A stretch of DNA of 64,000 bases from Lunatibacter salilacus (GCF_009797935.1 NZ_VOLC01000013.1:1-64000), one strand, 5' to 3'. Numbered from the stretch's first letter, positions 16,907 through 27,185 are shown. Translations and numbers: made by a program. Notes: generated from the sequence alone by a model not told the origin.

Positions 16907-17393
16907 CCTTCTTTGGGGGAAAGGTTTTAAACAATTTATACACCCACTTATCCACATTTTGTTGGGCAAAGATCAAAATATCCTGTACCCCACCAAGTTA
17001 GCATTCCCCTCCTTGAATTCCACCGCATCCACCGGTTTCCTACCACTAGTATACCAACAAAAAAATTGCCCGCAATATTTCATTGTTTGGACAATAGTTT
17101 CCAGATTTCCATTTGGTAATAGGCAAAAAGCAAGTATTACTATCCCGTTTATTGAATTAGAGTTTACCGTTCAATTCATTAGCATATATTAGCAGGGGAA
17201 AATCTGACAATTTTGGAGATTGGACTACTTCATACCTGTCCTATATTCGATAAGTGATGTGAAACGGTTAATATTGGCTGTCGGGAATTTGGTAGTAAAA
17301 ATTCTAATGCGTATTTTAGGTTTAAAGCAGTATCTTTGTAAGATCAAAGCATTCTCAGCGGGATGCTTCTTTATCATTTACCGACAACATACT
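16907..17393. other. Intergenic region between dnaB and the exonuclease gene
   Basis: About 490 bases of divergent intergenic sequence. The exonuclease frame is open back to 17220, but that part has no family resemblance. A TATCTTTG box at 17331-17338 is a possible -7 element giving a leader of about 50 bases. I see no RNA gene or stable hairpin. Confidence 0.4.
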
Positions 17394-18200
17394 ATGAGTT
17401 TGAATATAAAAACGCCCTTGGCATTTTTTGACCTGGAAGCGACAGGGATCAATATTTCTACAGACAGGATCGTAGAGATTTCAATATTGAAGGTTCATCC
17501 CAACGGACGTCAGGAGTCAAAAACCTCAAAAATCAACCCAACCATTCCAATCCCTAAAGAAACGTCATTGATACATGGTATTTATGATGCGGATGTGGTT
17601 GATGCGCCGACATTTAAAGACATTTCGCGTGAGCTCTTTCAGTTTTTTGAAGGAGCAGATTTGGCGGGATTCAATGTCCTGAAATATGATATCCCTCTAT
17701 TGGTGGAAGAATTTCTTCGGGCTGGATTGGATTTTGATATCGAAAAGAGAAACCTGCTCGATTCGCAGAAAATTTTCCATATGATGGAAAAAAGAAATCT
17801 TTCGGCCGCATACAAATTTTATTGCGGTAAAACGCTAGAAAATGCACATAGTGCGGAAGCCGATACTGTCGCCTCCTATGAAGTCTTCAAGGCGCAAATA
17901 GAACGTTATGAAGGCGAAGAGGCTGAAGACCTTCAGGGCAACAAGTTGGGCATTTTGGAAAATGACATGCGGAAAATACATAACCTTCTCAATGAAAAAA
18001 TGGTAGACCTTGCCGGAAGGTTTGTTTTCAACAATGAGGGGCAGGAAGTCTTTAATTTTGGCAAATTGAAGGGGAAAACCATCGAGCAAGTTTTGGTCGA
18101 AGAGCCTGGCTATTACGACTGGATGATGAAGGGAGACTTTCCCCTAGACACCAAGCGAAAATTTACCCAAGTCAAACTGCGTAGCTTTAATAAACGCTAA
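17394..18200 (+). CDS. DnaQ-like 3'-5' exonuclease (DEDD family)
   Basis: 268 residues from the ATG at 17394; a TTG start at 17220 would add 58 residues of unrelated type. Exonuclease motifs are F-D-L-E-A-T-G (ExoI Asp/Glu), H-G-I-Y-D-A-D-V, L-A-G-F-N-V-L-K-Y-D (ExoII) and H-S-A-E-A-D-T (ExoIII His/Asp). The last 45 residues (F-N-F-G-K-L-K-G-K-T ... Y-Y-D-W-M) match the small C-terminal domain often seen after such exonucleases, as in ExoX-like proteins. A role in proofreading or repair is likely; it is not obviously the polymerase III epsilon subunit. Confidence 0.9.
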   Translation: MSLNIKTPLAFFDLEATGINISTDRIVEISILKVHPNGRQESKTSKINPTIPIPKETSLIHGIYDADVVDAPTFKDISRELFQFFEGADLAGFNVLKYDIPLLVEEFLRAGLDFDIEKRNLLDSQKIFHMMEKRNLSAAYKFYCGKTLENAHSAEADTVASYEVFKAQIERYEGEEAEDLQGNKLGILENDMRKIHNLLNEKMVDLAGRFVFNNEGQEVFNFGKLKGKTIEQVLVEEPGYYDWMMKGDFPLDTKRKFTQVKLRSFNKR

Positions 18201-18202
18201 CC

Positions 18203-18690
18203 ACAACCAAAAAGTGAGCCCCAAAGATCCCCAAGTTTCGCGGTTGACACGGAGGATTTTTCAAAAAAACTTTTTGCGCTTTGTGGGTAATTCATTTAAA
18301 CCACATAGTAATATTCGGAAAAATACACGAAGAACTGACACCTAAACTTTCAAAAAACTTTGTGCTCTTTGTGCCTTCTCCGTGCCCTTCGTGGTTAATT
18401 TTTTTAATGGACGTTTTAAACCACATAGATAGATCGGAGTACACATAGCAGTTTCCGGAAAAATGTGTTTTTTTAATTTCTGAAATTTAAAACTATGTGC
18501 ACTATTGTGTCCTATGTGGAAATTTTCAATCTAACTTCAATTCAATCAATAGGTTACCCCCACTATACAAAGATTTTTTAGAGAAAAAACTTAGTGCTCT
18601 TTGTGCCTCCTCTGTGCCCTTTGTGGTAATTTTCAGCATCAAATTAGGTCACAAAAAACCACTGCGGTTTTGCGGTTAATAATGATGCCG
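18203..18690. repeat. Convergent gap with phrase repeats, block 3
   Basis: The gap between the exonuclease and M48 genes. It repeats the same family: TTTGCGCTTTGTGGGTAA near 18270-18290, CTTTGTGCTCTTTGTGCC with CCCTTCGTGGTTAA (about 18358-18401), TTAGTGCTCTTTGTGCC with CCCTTTGTGGTAA (about 18590-18630) and CACTGCGGTTTTGCGGTTAA (about 18660-18681). A second word, AAACCACATAG, occurs near 18298 and 18418, with its complement-like CCTATGTGG near 18510. No coding frame of note. Confidence 0.75.
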
Positions 18691-18691
18691 T

Positions 18692-19495
18692 TTACCTTTT
18701 GTTTTTTTCGTAATAGACCATGGCGTCCGGCATTTGTTCCTGAAGTCGTTCTATTCGGCGGGTAGGGCCAGGGTGTGTTGATAAAAATTCCGGCGGTGCC
18801 GCTCCTCCTGCATTGGCATTCATCCGCTCCCAAAAAGCAGGTGCCTGCCGGGGATCGTATCCTGCAATAGACATAAAGATAAGTCCCAATTGGTCAGCTT
18901 CTAATTCTTGATCTCTGGAAAATTTCAGCATACCCACTTGACCTCCGTAACCAATGGCTTGAAGAAAAATAGTTTGCGTGAGACTTGGATTTTCACCCAT
19001 AGCAACCTGAACCCCACCTAACAATCCATTGGCCACCATTCCCTGCGACATTCTCTCTCTGGCATGATTGGCAATGGCATGGGCTACCTCATGCCCCATA
19101 ACTACGGCAATTCCGGTCTCATTCTGGCAAATTGGCAAAATGCCTGTATAAAAAGCCACTTTTCCCCCAGGCATACACCAAGCATTCACCTGATCACTTT
19201 CTATCAGGTTAAATTCCCAAGAAAACCCCTCTGTAATAGAACCATAATTGGTTTCCTTCAAGTATTGTTCCACGGCAGCTGCAATCCTCTTGCCTACGTT
19301 AACAACCTTCTGTCCATCAGGCGTATTAGTTACAATCTTACTTTCGCTCTTAACCTGACTATATTGGTCATAGGATAAAGGCAAAATTTCACTGTTGCCT
19401 ACGATACTTAGTTGTCTCCTGCCGCTCAAAGGAACGGTGGCACAACTGTAACCAATAAGGCCTATGAGAAATAATACACCGATTTTCTTCAACAT
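18692..19495 (-). CDS. M48-family metalloprotease, lipoprotein
   Basis: 267 residues. The signal peptide ends in L-I-G-Y-S-C with the lipidated Cys at 18. The zinc motif H-E-V-A-H is followed by A-I-A-N-H; the third ligand Glu is in D-Q-E-L-E-A-D. This is the short, one-domain M48 type (LoiP/YcaL-like) that acts on outer-membrane proteins in the periplasm. Full family length. It starts the minus strand just before a 260-base AT-rich gap. Confidence 0.92.
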   Translation of the reverse strand: MLKKIGVLFLIGLIGYSCATVPLSGRRQLSIVGNSEILPLSYDQYSQVKSESKIVTNTPDGQKVVNVGKRIAAAVEQYLKETNYGSITEGFSWEFNLIESDQVNAWCMPGGKVAFYTGILPICQNETGIAVVMGHEVAHAIANHARERMSQGMVANGLLGGVQVAMGENPSLTQTIFLQAIGYGGQVGMLKFSRDQELEADQLGLIFMSIAGYDPRQAPAFWERMNANAGGAAPPEFLSTHPGPTRRIERLQEQMPDAMVYYEKNKR

Positions 19496-19762
19496 GAGTT
19501 TAAAATTTTATTTAAACTCCAACCACCAAAAAAAATGCCAGATTCAATAAAAAAACATTTCCTCTCCAATTAAAAGCAAAAGAGGTGATTAAGATTCAGG
19601 TCCTGTCAGAAATATACGGCTGTGTTCTTGGTTCATATATCAAGAAACGGATTTTTTTTGATTTATTCATAAAATCATGCTAGGTTTATACTACCCAACT
19701 CCCCGGGGTTCACCCCGACAAGTCAAATTTTCTAAAAGAGCCATGACTAAACTCCAAATTTG

Positions 19763-21841
19763 ATGTACAACCAAGACTTACAGGAGTTGATAGACAAATT
19801 TTTTCCAGCCCATAATTGGCACAAAGATAGCCCGCTAAGAAGGTTTGTCGATGCCGTCAACGAAAGGTGGACAACATCCGAGCCAGGTAAGCATGTAGAA
19901 CCCGAAAGGGAGGAAACCCGGGATCGCATGGACCTTCTTGCCAGTTTTATCCAAAACAGTAACGATGCATTTCAGGTAAGCCGCGAAAACGGCCACTTGG
20001 AATACATCAATAAAGAGGCTTCTGAGCGTCTTGGGATTCCACAATCCGAAGTGGGCAGTTACCAGGTTAAGGATTTTGAGGAGATTTTCAAAGTACCCGG
20101 GACATGGGAAAGGCATGTGAAAGAATTGAAATCTGTCAAACACATGGTTCTGGAGGGTGTCAATACCAATCAACTAACCGGCAAAAGCTTTCCTGTGGAG
20201 GTCACCGTGAAGTACTTCGATATTAATGGCAAGGGTTTTATCATTGCCTCTTCTAGAGATATTACTGAGCGGAAAATCTTCCAAAATGAAATTATACGCC
20301 AAAAGGAAAAAGCGGAGGCAGCCAATAAAGCCAAATCGGAGTTTCTGGCCAATATGAGCCATGAAATCCGAACTCCACTAAATGGAATTATTGGATTTTC
20401 TGACTTATTGGCAACATCCAAATTGGGTCCGGAGCAACAGCAGTTTGCTCAAACGGTACATCAATCGGGGATGTTATTGTTGGAAATAATTAATGACATT
20501 TTAGATTTTTCAAAAATTGAAGCTGGCAAACTCGAACTTGAAATCCGGAAAACTGAATTGAGAGACTTATCCGAAAGCACCTTGGGTATCATTCATTTTC
20601 AGGCATTAAATAAAGGAATCGAGCTTGTATTGCATATACACCCCGATTGTCCCCGATACATATGGTCTGATGAAATTAGGCTGAGGCAGATAATAATTAA
20701 TCTGTTGGGGAATGCCATTAAGTTTACGAAAAAGGGCACGGTATGCCTATCCATTACTCCCAAGGAATTCCTACCAAGCCAGCATGTGACACTTTGTTTT
20801 CGGGTGGAAGACACGGGTATCGGTATCAGCAAGGAATATCAGTTAAAAATATTTGACGCTTTTTCTCAGGAAGATTCCTCCACAACAAGAAAATATGGAG
20901 GGACTGGTCTGGGTTTGACCATTTCCAACAAGATTTTGGGATATATGAACAGTAAGTTGGAACTAAGTAGTGAACTGGGTAAAGGAAGCGCTTTTTATTT
21001 TGACGTGACATTCAACTATGAACAGGATAAGACCGTCTTCCAATGTTCAACTTCCTTTCGCCGGATTCTTGTGGTAGACGACAACGAATTTTCCAGAATG
21101 TCCCTTATCTCCATGTTGTCCAGTATTGGGCTCCATGCCATCCCGGCCATCAATGGCATGCAAGCATTAACAATTCTGGAGGAGGACAAAGCCATCGATT
21201 TAATTATCATGGATGAGATCATGCCGTATCTGGATGGACTGGAAACCATTTCCAAAATCAAATCCTCCGGAGTTGAAATACCAGTGTTTTTACTGGGTTT
21301 TGACAAACAGGGAAAACCGGATGATGCCATACTTTCCCTAGGGTGTCAACAAATACTAAAAAAACCAGTAACTCTCAGAAATCTAATCACCTCGTTAGCC
21401 CACACGCACATGGAAGAACCAAAAACCAAATCCGCAGACCCGATTAAGCCTATCCTTGAGCGTTCTATTAATGTCCTGATAGCTGAAGACAACATGGTAA
21501 ATCTTTTTCTGGCCAGGACGATTATAAAGCAACTTCTGCCGAACTGTGTCCTGCTCGAAGCCAAAAACGGGCTGGAAGCAGTGGAAATATTCCGGCATAA
21601 TAAACCGGAAATAACCTTTATGGACATTCAGATGCCGGAACTCAGCGGCTATGAGGCAACCCACAAAATTAGGCAGGAATATCCCCTACTGTCCAACCCC
21701 ATTATCGCCTTGACCGCTGGAACGGTCATCGGAGAAAGAGAACGATGCTTGTCTGCCGGTATGAACGATTACATTTCCAAGCCGCTGGTAAAAGCAGATC
21801 TGGCACAGATATTTCAAAAATGGCTGCAAAACAGTAGGTAA
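19763..21841 (+). CDS. PAS-containing hybrid sensor histidine kinase with two receiver domains
   Basis: 692 residues from the ATG at 19763. No membrane segment is visible, so it is probably cytoplasmic. Order: N-terminal helix, PAS domain (about 56-170, ending S-S-R-D-I-T-E-R-K), HisKA with the phospho-His 200 in N-M-S-H-E-I-R-T-P, HATPase (N-A-I-K-F-T, D-T-G-I-G-I, G-G-T-G-L-G-L), REC1 (about 425-540) and REC2 (about 570-690, Asp in F-M-D-I-Q-M-P). REC1 has L-I-I-M-D-E-I-M-P with the Asp kept. No Hpt domain, so signal must leave through another protein. The gene after it follows by 21 bases. Confidence 0.94.
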   Translation: MYNQDLQELIDKFFPAHNWHKDSPLRRFVDAVNERWTTSEPGKHVEPEREETRDRMDLLASFIQNSNDAFQVSRENGHLEYINKEASERLGIPQSEVGSYQVKDFEEIFKVPGTWERHVKELKSVKHMVLEGVNTNQLTGKSFPVEVTVKYFDINGKGFIIASSRDITERKIFQNEIIRQKEKAEAANKAKSEFLANMSHEIRTPLNGIIGFSDLLATSKLGPEQQQFAQTVHQSGMLLLEIINDILDFSKIEAGKLELEIRKTELRDLSESTLGIIHFQALNKGIELVLHIHPDCPRYIWSDEIRLRQIIINLLGNAIKFTKKGTVCLSITPKEFLPSQHVTLCFRVEDTGIGISKEYQLKIFDAFSQEDSSTTRKYGGTGLGLTISNKILGYMNSKLELSSELGKGSAFYFDVTFNYEQDKTVFQCSTSFRRILVVDDNEFSRMSLISMLSSIGLHAIPAINGMQALTILEEDKAIDLIIMDEIMPYLDGLETISKIKSSGVEIPVFLLGFDKQGKPDDAILSLGCQQILKKPVTLRNLITSLAHTHMEEPKTKSADPIKPILERSINVLIAEDNMVNLFLARTIIKQLLPNCVLLEAKNGLEAVEIFRHNKPEITFMDIQMPELSGYEATHKIRQEYPLLSNPIIALTAGTVIGERERCLSAGMNDYISKPLVKADLAQIFQKWLQNSR

Positions 21842-21862
21842 ACATCTCAAAAAAAACAGTAT

Positions 21863-22345
21863 ATGACCGAACCGCAACAAAAATATGTCCGGCAAATGCG
21901 CTCTCCATTTACCTTTCGCTGGTTTCTATTGTCGAAACTTCCCACGGTTTTATTTTGGGGGGTCCTAATAAAGCAGTTAGACAGTGGGAGTTGCCAGGTG
22001 ACGCTACCCTATAGCTGGCGCACCAAAAACCCATTTCGATCTATTTATTTCGCAGCTCTTTCCGGAGCGGCAGAACTTGCCACTGGAGCACTATGTATGT
22101 TTTACCTACAGGGTACTGAAAAATACTCCATGCTGATTACCGGGTTTGAGGCTGCCTTCCTAAAAAAGGCTGATCAAACCATTACATTCACTTGCATTGA
22201 AGGGGACAGCGTTGGAAAGCTAATTGATTCACTCAATCAGCCTGGACAAACCGGCAGCATTCAACTTAATGTAAGCGCAAGAAACGAAGACACAGAGGAG
22301 GTTGCCAATTTCAAAGTGTCTTGGTCATTTAAGAGAAAAACATAG
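21863..22345 (+). CDS. DUF4442-type hotdog-fold protein
   Basis: 160 residues. The segment T-K-N-P-F-R-S-I-Y-F-A-A-L-S-G-A-A-E-L-A-T-G is the hallmark of DUF4442, a hotdog-fold family related to thioesterases that lacks a proven reaction. It lies 21 bases after the hybrid kinase and is likely in the same transcript. It ends 3 bases before the convergent thioredoxin gene. Confidence 0.8.
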   Translation: MTEPQQKYVRQMRSPFTFRWFLLSKLPTVLFWGVLIKQLDSGSCQVTLPYSWRTKNPFRSIYFAALSGAAELATGALCMFYLQGTEKYSMLITGFEAAFLKKADQTITFTCIEGDSVGKLIDSLNQPGQTGSIQLNVSARNEDTEEVANFKVSWSFKRKT

Positions 22346-22348
22346 TCC

Positions 22349-22663
22349 CTAAACTGCTTTTACTTCCTTATTTATCACCTTTACCAACTCATTGGCTGGA
22401 ACAACTCCGGACTTTCTCCATAATAGACGCCCTTTCTCGAATAAAATCAGCGTGGGAACACCCCTAACCTGGAATTTCTGAGCGGCAGCAGGGTTTTTGT
22501 CCACATCTACTTTCACGATCTTTACTTTTTGGCCCACTTGCTGTGCAGTTTCCTGCAAAATAGGCTGCATCATTTTACAGGGACCGCACCAAGTCGCATA
22601 GAAATCCACCAATACAGGTTGATCGCCATTAATCAATTCTGTGAAACTCTTTGCATTAGCCAT
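22349..22663 (-). CDS. trxA: Thioredoxin
   Basis: 104 residues, single thioredoxin domain without signal peptide. The redox site W-C-G-P-C-K is at 25-30; the cis-Pro is in V-R-G-V-P-T-L-I-L-F. It reduces cytoplasmic disulfides. The active-site neighbourhood reads A-T-W-C-G-P-C-K-M-M, fully standard. Confidence 0.95.
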   Translation of the reverse strand: MANAKSFTELINGDQPVLVDFYATWCGPCKMMQPILQETAQQVGQKVKIVKVDVDKNPAAAQKFQVRGVPTLILFEKGRLLWRKSGVVPANELVKVINKEVKAV

Positions 22664-22731
22664 ACGATAGTTATCTTTTATTTATCAAGTACAAAGGTAG
22701 GTGACAAAAATAGTATATTCAGTAATTTTAG

Positions 22732-23262
22732 TCACAGTTTCCATCCCCTGCTGGCATAAAAGCCAGCTAAATGGTGTTGCATGTGTCCGCAGATAATGTA
22801 AATCAGGGCGCGCACCGACATAGGGTGACCATCGACTTCTCCCAGATGCTCGAGTTGTTCACTGCGGAGTGTATCCAAAAATGCCACAATTCCCTCCCGG
22901 TTGGCGATGATGCTCTTCATACTTCCAGACAAGATTTCCTTTCCGACGAAATTGCCCGCAGCCACATAGAGATCCTGGTCGAATCCGGGCAAAGCCACCA
23001 CAGGTTGCCTCGCAATCATCAACGCCCTGAAATGCATTATTTTCTCCGTATCCAAAAGATGGCCAAACACCTGGTTGTAGGACCATTTGCCCGGAACAGG
23101 AGTTAAATCTATCTCCTCTTCTGACAAATCTTCGAATACCCGATTAAGGCGTGAAATCTGATCTATTAATAGTTCATGGACCGACAACCCCTCCAATATA
23201 TCGATGTAACCTTGATAAAAGGGCTTGTATTCCATGGGATTAGGCTTGGCAATGTGGGGCAT
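22732..23262 (-). CDS. DinB-family protein (cytoplasmic)
   Basis: 176 residues with a four-helix DinB/YfiT layout. Metal-ligand His candidates are in V-F-G-H-L-L-D-T-E and C-G-H-M-Q-H-H-L-A-G. DinB-fold proteins include thiol-dependent S-transferases and metal hydrolases; the substrate here is unknown. No signal peptide, in contrast to its secreted relatives at 30677 and 50387. It diverges from the M3 peptidase gene. Confidence 0.88.
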   Translation of the reverse strand: MPHIAKPNPMEYKPFYQGYIDILEGLSVHELLIDQISRLNRVFEDLSEEEIDLTPVPGKWSYNQVFGHLLDTEKIMHFRALMIARQPVVALPGFDQDLYVAAGNFVGKEILSGSMKSIIANREGIVAFLDTLRSEQLEHLGEVDGHPMSVRALIYIICGHMQHHLAGFYASRGWKL

Positions 23263-23313
23263 AGTCTGAATAATTTGTTAATTTTGCATCTTTATTACAA
23301 AGTTAAGAAAGTT

Positions 23314-25359
23314 ATGATGAATCCACTGTTGGAAGAATTTAATACCCCGTTTAATGCCCCTCCTTTTGATCAATTGGAAAGCTCCCATTTTTTGCCTGGA
23401 ATCCACGCAGCAATTGAGGAAGCCAAGGCTGACATTGAAGCAATAAAATCAGAAATTAGTCCAAATTTTGAAAATACTATTGTCGCTCTTGAAAGATCCG
23501 GTGTCAGACTATCGACAATCTCAGGAATATTTTTCAACCTGAATGCCGCTGAAACCAACGATACTATACAGGGATTGGCAAAAGAAATATCTCCTCTTTT
23601 GTCTGCCCACAGTAATGACATCTTATTAGATGAACATCTATTTGCCCGCATAGCTGCGATATACGTCCAACGGGACAGTTTGGATTTGGACGAAGAAAGC
23701 ACCATGCTCCTTGATAAGACTTATAAATCCTTTATCCGTAATGGTGCCCAACTTTCTCTTGATGACAAGAAAAGACTGCGGGAAATTGACCGGGATTTAT
23801 CCCAACTGGGTCTTCAATTTGGCGAGCATGTCCTTAAGGAGACCAATCGATATGAACTTGTTGTTTCGGATGAAAAAGACCTTGATGGTCTTCCGGAGGC
23901 GATTCAGGAAGCGGCCGCACAGACTGCCGCAGAAAAAGACAAAGAAGGTCAGTGGATCTTCACCCTTGCTTTTCCAAGTTATCTCCCATTTATGACCTAT
24001 GCGAAAAACAGGGAGTTACGAAAAGAACTTTTTATAGCCTACAACACCAAATCCTGTAAGGGAGATGAATTGGACAACAAGGAAATTATCAAAAACATGT
24101 TGGCGTTAAAAGATGAACGGGCAAGGCTATTGGGATACGAGCGATTTTCCGACTTTGTGCTAGAAGAACGTATGGCCTCCAACGGGTCTACGGTGATGGC
24201 TTTTTTGTATGATTTGCTGGAAAAAGCAAAGCCAAAGGCAAGTGAAGAAATATTTGAATTGGAAGCTTTTGCCAAGGAGCTTGACGGATTGGACCGACTG
24301 GAAAAGTGGGATTTCAGCTACTATTCTGAAAAACTTAAGAAACAAAAATACGATGTGGACGATGAATTACTCAAGCCATATTTTGAATTGACAAATACTA
24401 TCAACGGTGTTTTTTTGACTGCCAAAAAACTTTTTGGAATTAACTTTGAAAAACGGACCGACATACCTGTATACCATTCAGAAGTGGAGACCTATGAGGT
24501 GAGGGACGGTAAGGGAAATCACTTGGCAATATTCTATGCGGACTTCTTTCCCCGGCCGGGGAAAAGAAATGGAGCATGGATGACTTCCTACCGGGGTCTG
24601 CGCACGTTGGGGGAGAAATCCCAACGTCCTTTAATATCCATAGTTTGCAACTTTTCCAGACCTACAAAAACCAAACCGTCCTTGTTGACCTTTAACGAGG
24701 TCACCACCTTGTTTCACGAGTTTGGACATGCCATGCATGGCATGATGGCACAGGGAAAATATGAGTCGCTATCCGGCACAAATGTATATTGGGATTTTGT
24801 CGAACTCCCTTCTCAGATATTTGAAAACTGGTGTTACGAGAAGGAATGTCTGGACTTATTTGCCCGCCATCATGACACAGGTGCCAAAATCCCAGAGGAA
24901 TTGATCATAAAATTGAAAAAGGCCTCCAACTTTCAGCAGGGCTATCAGACAGTGAGGCAGATTAGTTTTGGCTTACTGGACATGGCTTTTCATAGTACTG
25001 ACCCTAAGGAAATAGAGGATATTTTGGGCTTTGAGAAGAACTTGATGGAGAAAACCGAACTGCTACCGGCTGTCCCGGAAACCTCTTTGAGCACTTCATT
25101 TTCCCATATTTTTCAGGGAGGATATGCTGCGGGTTATTACAGTTATAAATGGGCGGAAGTGTTGGACGCAGATGCTTTTGAGTTGTTTTTGGAAAAAGGG
25201 ATATTTGACAAAAAAACATCAGAGGCATTCGCAACGCATATCTTGTCAGCCGGAGGCAAAACGCACCCCAACACCCTTTACAAGAGATTCAGGGGAAGAT
25301 CTCCCAAACCTGAAGCCCTACTCAGAAGAGCAGGCCTTATCTCTTCGGAAGATTTATAG
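23314..25359 (+). CDS. M3-family zinc peptidase (peptidyl-dipeptidase Dcp/oligopeptidase A type)
   Basis: 681 residues from the ATG at 23314; upstream in-frame codons overlap the divergent DinB gene and do not look coding. The zinc motif H-E-F-G-H is at 468-472, with the third Glu in the downstream segment. The A-S-N-F-Q-Q-G-Y region and Y-A-A-G-Y-Y-S-Y-K-W substrate loop are typical of Dcp/PrlC-like enzymes. No signal peptide, so cytoplasmic degradation of short peptides is likely. TAATTTTG at 23279-23286 may be the -7 box. Confidence 0.93.
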   Translation: MMNPLLEEFNTPFNAPPFDQLESSHFLPGIHAAIEEAKADIEAIKSEISPNFENTIVALERSGVRLSTISGIFFNLNAAETNDTIQGLAKEISPLLSAHSNDILLDEHLFARIAAIYVQRDSLDLDEESTMLLDKTYKSFIRNGAQLSLDDKKRLREIDRDLSQLGLQFGEHVLKETNRYELVVSDEKDLDGLPEAIQEAAAQTAAEKDKEGQWIFTLAFPSYLPFMTYAKNRELRKELFIAYNTKSCKGDELDNKEIIKNMLALKDERARLLGYERFSDFVLEERMASNGSTVMAFLYDLLEKAKPKASEEIFELEAFAKELDGLDRLEKWDFSYYSEKLKKQKYDVDDELLKPYFELTNTINGVFLTAKKLFGINFEKRTDIPVYHSEVETYEVRDGKGNHLAIFYADFFPRPGKRNGAWMTSYRGLRTLGEKSQRPLISIVCNFSRPTKTKPSLLTFNEVTTLFHEFGHAMHGMMAQGKYESLSGTNVYWDFVELPSQIFENWCYEKECLDLFARHHDTGAKIPEELIIKLKKASNFQQGYQTVRQISFGLLDMAFHSTDPKEIEDILGFEKNLMEKTELLPAVPETSLSTSFSHIFQGGYAAGYYSYKWAEVLDADAFELFLEKGIFDKKTSEAFATHILSAGGKTHPNTLYKRFRGRSPKPEALLRRAGLISSEDL

Positions 25360-25382
25360 AGACTAGCATTCTTCCAAAAAGA

Positions 25383-25409
25383 AAAGGGGCATGTAAATCA
25401 TGCCCCTTT
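25383..25409. terminator. Bidirectional terminator
   Basis: AAAGGGGCATG (25383-25393), loop TAAAT, CATGCCCCTTT (25399-25409) form a perfect stem. It lies 24 bases past the M3 peptidase stop. The T tract is better on the minus strand (CTTTTTGG), so it may also end the 26-residue peptide transcript. Confidence 0.8.
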
Positions 25410-25479
25410 CAAAAGTAACCTATCAAAAACTCTAGACCTAGACTTGAAAAGGTAAGCGAAAGAAATCTTCTATATTAAG

Positions 25480-25560
25480 TTATATGACGATAAATCCAAT
25501 TATCATCAACCATAAGAGCGCTGAAATCGCAATGAGAATGGTAAATTGTTTATCTTTCAT
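25480..25560 (-). CDS. Very small one-helix membrane peptide, 26 residues
   Basis: ATG at 25560 and stop TAA at 25480. The product is a short K-D-K start, then about 21 hydrophobic residues ending I-G-F-I-V-I. AT-rich DNA upstream and the terminator downstream suggest a short transcript. A true small membrane protein is likely but not certain at this length. Confidence 0.4.
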   Translation of the reverse strand: MKDKQFTILIAISALLWLMIIGFIVI

Positions 25561-25837
25561 GGCTTCCGAGATTAATATGTTCCTAAATCACATATGAAGT
25601 TAAAAATTATATATGTGAAATACAAATTAATCTACAATAAAAAAGCAATTAAACCGTTGATTGCCAAATATATTTTTTTTAAAAACAGCACTGTTTAACA
25701 CTAAAGCTTAATTAATTTTTATCAAATACAGTGATTTACTAATACGAATACAATTTAAGTTGGAATTTGGTGAGAAACCAATAAAATGGAAAGTACAGCT
25801 AAGTGATAGCCACTGGCATTGAGGGAATTGGCGAGTT
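25561..25837. other. AT-rich intergenic stretch
   Basis: About 280 bases, strongly AT-rich from 25570 to 25760, between the 26-residue peptide and the cation transporter 3' end. Probably promoter DNA for the peptide. I see no other gene. Confidence 0.35.
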
Positions 25838-26845
25838 TTAAACCTGATTGGAAAAAGAAGAATGTTCGTGATAGTGCTTTTGGTTTTTTGACATATTTAC
25901 TTCATCCCATTTAATTTTTTGCACAGTCGGTACTTTTCTTACTGGGCAGGTTTTTATTTGGCAATAATGGCAACAGGATTCGGGAATACAGGGGTCTGCA
26001 TGAACAAAGACTTCCACATACCCGGGAAGGTTGTTCTCCAAAACTTCTTCTACATGGTGGACTTCATCGTGAACCTTGACCAGATCGTAATAGTAAGGCA
26101 GGGTCAAATGAAGATCAATATGGCTGTCGCCACCATATTGTTGTACCCGCATGTTGTGGATATCAATCCAATTCGCCTTCCTGTGCCTATTAAGGATTTT
26201 AACCGTATGTCCAATTGCTGCAGGATTGGTCTCGTCCATAAGACCGGCAACAGACCTACGTACAAGAGTGTATCCATTGTAAATGATATATAGTGCAAAA
26301 AAGAGGGAAAATACACTGTCCAAGAAATATAGATCGGTGAGGTAAATAACGGCAATGCCCAAAATAAGCACAAAACTACTGATAGCATCTGTGGAAATAT
26401 GCTTTCCGTCGGCTTGGAGAGTAATGCTGTTAAGTTCTTTTCCTTTTTTCAGAAGCACATAACCCAGAACTCCGTTGATAACACCGGAAAAACCCACCAA
26501 GGCCATCCCTGCTGGCAACATGGAAAGGCTCTGGGGAAACAACAGTGTATAAAATGACTGATAAATGATAAATATGCCAGCCAGAATTATCAGAATACCT
26601 TCTATACCCGCGCTGAAAAATTCTATTTTACCATGCCCATAAGGATGGTTGTCGTCCTTAGGCTGCGAACTTAGATAAATACTGTACATCGCAAATGAAG
26701 AGGCCACGACATTAACAATACTCTCCAAGGCATCTGTAAGGATTGCGTTAGACTGGGTTATGTAATAGGAATAGAATTTGACAATCATCAAGACGATGCT
26801 TATCACAATGGAAAATATAATCAGTCGCCTCTTTTCTTTGTTCAC
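25838..26845 (-). CDS. Cation diffusion facilitator (CDF) transporter
   Basis: 335 residues: six membrane helices (1 to about 215), then a cytoplasmic metal-sensing domain. Family marks are N-H-P-Y-G-H-G-K-I-E-F-F after TM2 and H-I-S-T-D (149-153) in TM5. In TM2 the metal-site pair is E41-x3-N45, where most members have H/D-x3-D, so metal choice may differ. The tail is Cys/His-rich (C-I-P-E-S-C-C-H-Y-C ... C-P-V and K-H-Y-H-E-H), suggesting extra metal binding. It exports divalent metals such as zinc using protons. Confidence 0.92.
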   Translation of the reverse strand: MNKEKRRLIIFSIVISIVLMIVKFYSYYITQSNAILTDALESIVNVVASSFAMYSIYLSSQPKDDNHPYGHGKIEFFSAGIEGILIILAGIFIIYQSFYTLLFPQSLSMLPAGMALVGFSGVINGVLGYVLLKKGKELNSITLQADGKHISTDAISSFVLILGIAVIYLTDLYFLDSVFSLFFALYIIYNGYTLVRRSVAGLMDETNPAAIGHTVKILNRHRKANWIDIHNMRVQQYGGDSHIDLHLTLPYYYDLVKVHDEVHHVEEVLENNLPGYVEVFVHADPCIPESCCHYCQIKTCPVRKVPTVQKIKWDEVNMSKNQKHYHEHSSFSNQV

Positions 26846-27185
26846 TCAAACGTAATTTTAAACCGTGGTTGCCAAAATTAAAACAAAAAAAGAGATTGTG
26901 AAAGGTAACATCAAAGTAATGACGAATCTAAAACGAAACGGGCTGAAACCCGTACACTGTCACCAAACAATCGGCTATCAGGCTTCCGAAATCAAAATTC
27001 ATAAAGCCTAGCTTCTACAAACATACCCGCTGCCAAAATGAAACATATCCATGCATTCCAAACAAAAGCTCAAAATCCAGATGTAAAATCTGCTGTATGA
27101 TGAGTAGAAAGTACCAGTAAACGGTCAACATTTTTTAGGCATCGTCATATCCTAAATCAATAATCACAAATAAAAACTCCCCCCC
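26846..27185. other. Intergenic region with a small inverted repeat
   Basis: About 340 bases between the CDF gene start and the amidase 3' end. ACGGGCTGAAACCCGT (about 26938-26953) is a short inverted repeat that could be a weak terminator or a REP-like element. No open frame looks coding. Confidence 0.4.

Noticed and set aside
17220-17393. Extended N-terminus of the exonuclease from a TTG
   Set aside because: The added residues match nothing and a promoter-like TATCTTTG box lies within them.
7062-18690. Phrase repeats taken as a CRISPR array
   Set aside because: Units differ in sequence and spacing, there are no unique spacers of fixed length and no cas genes.
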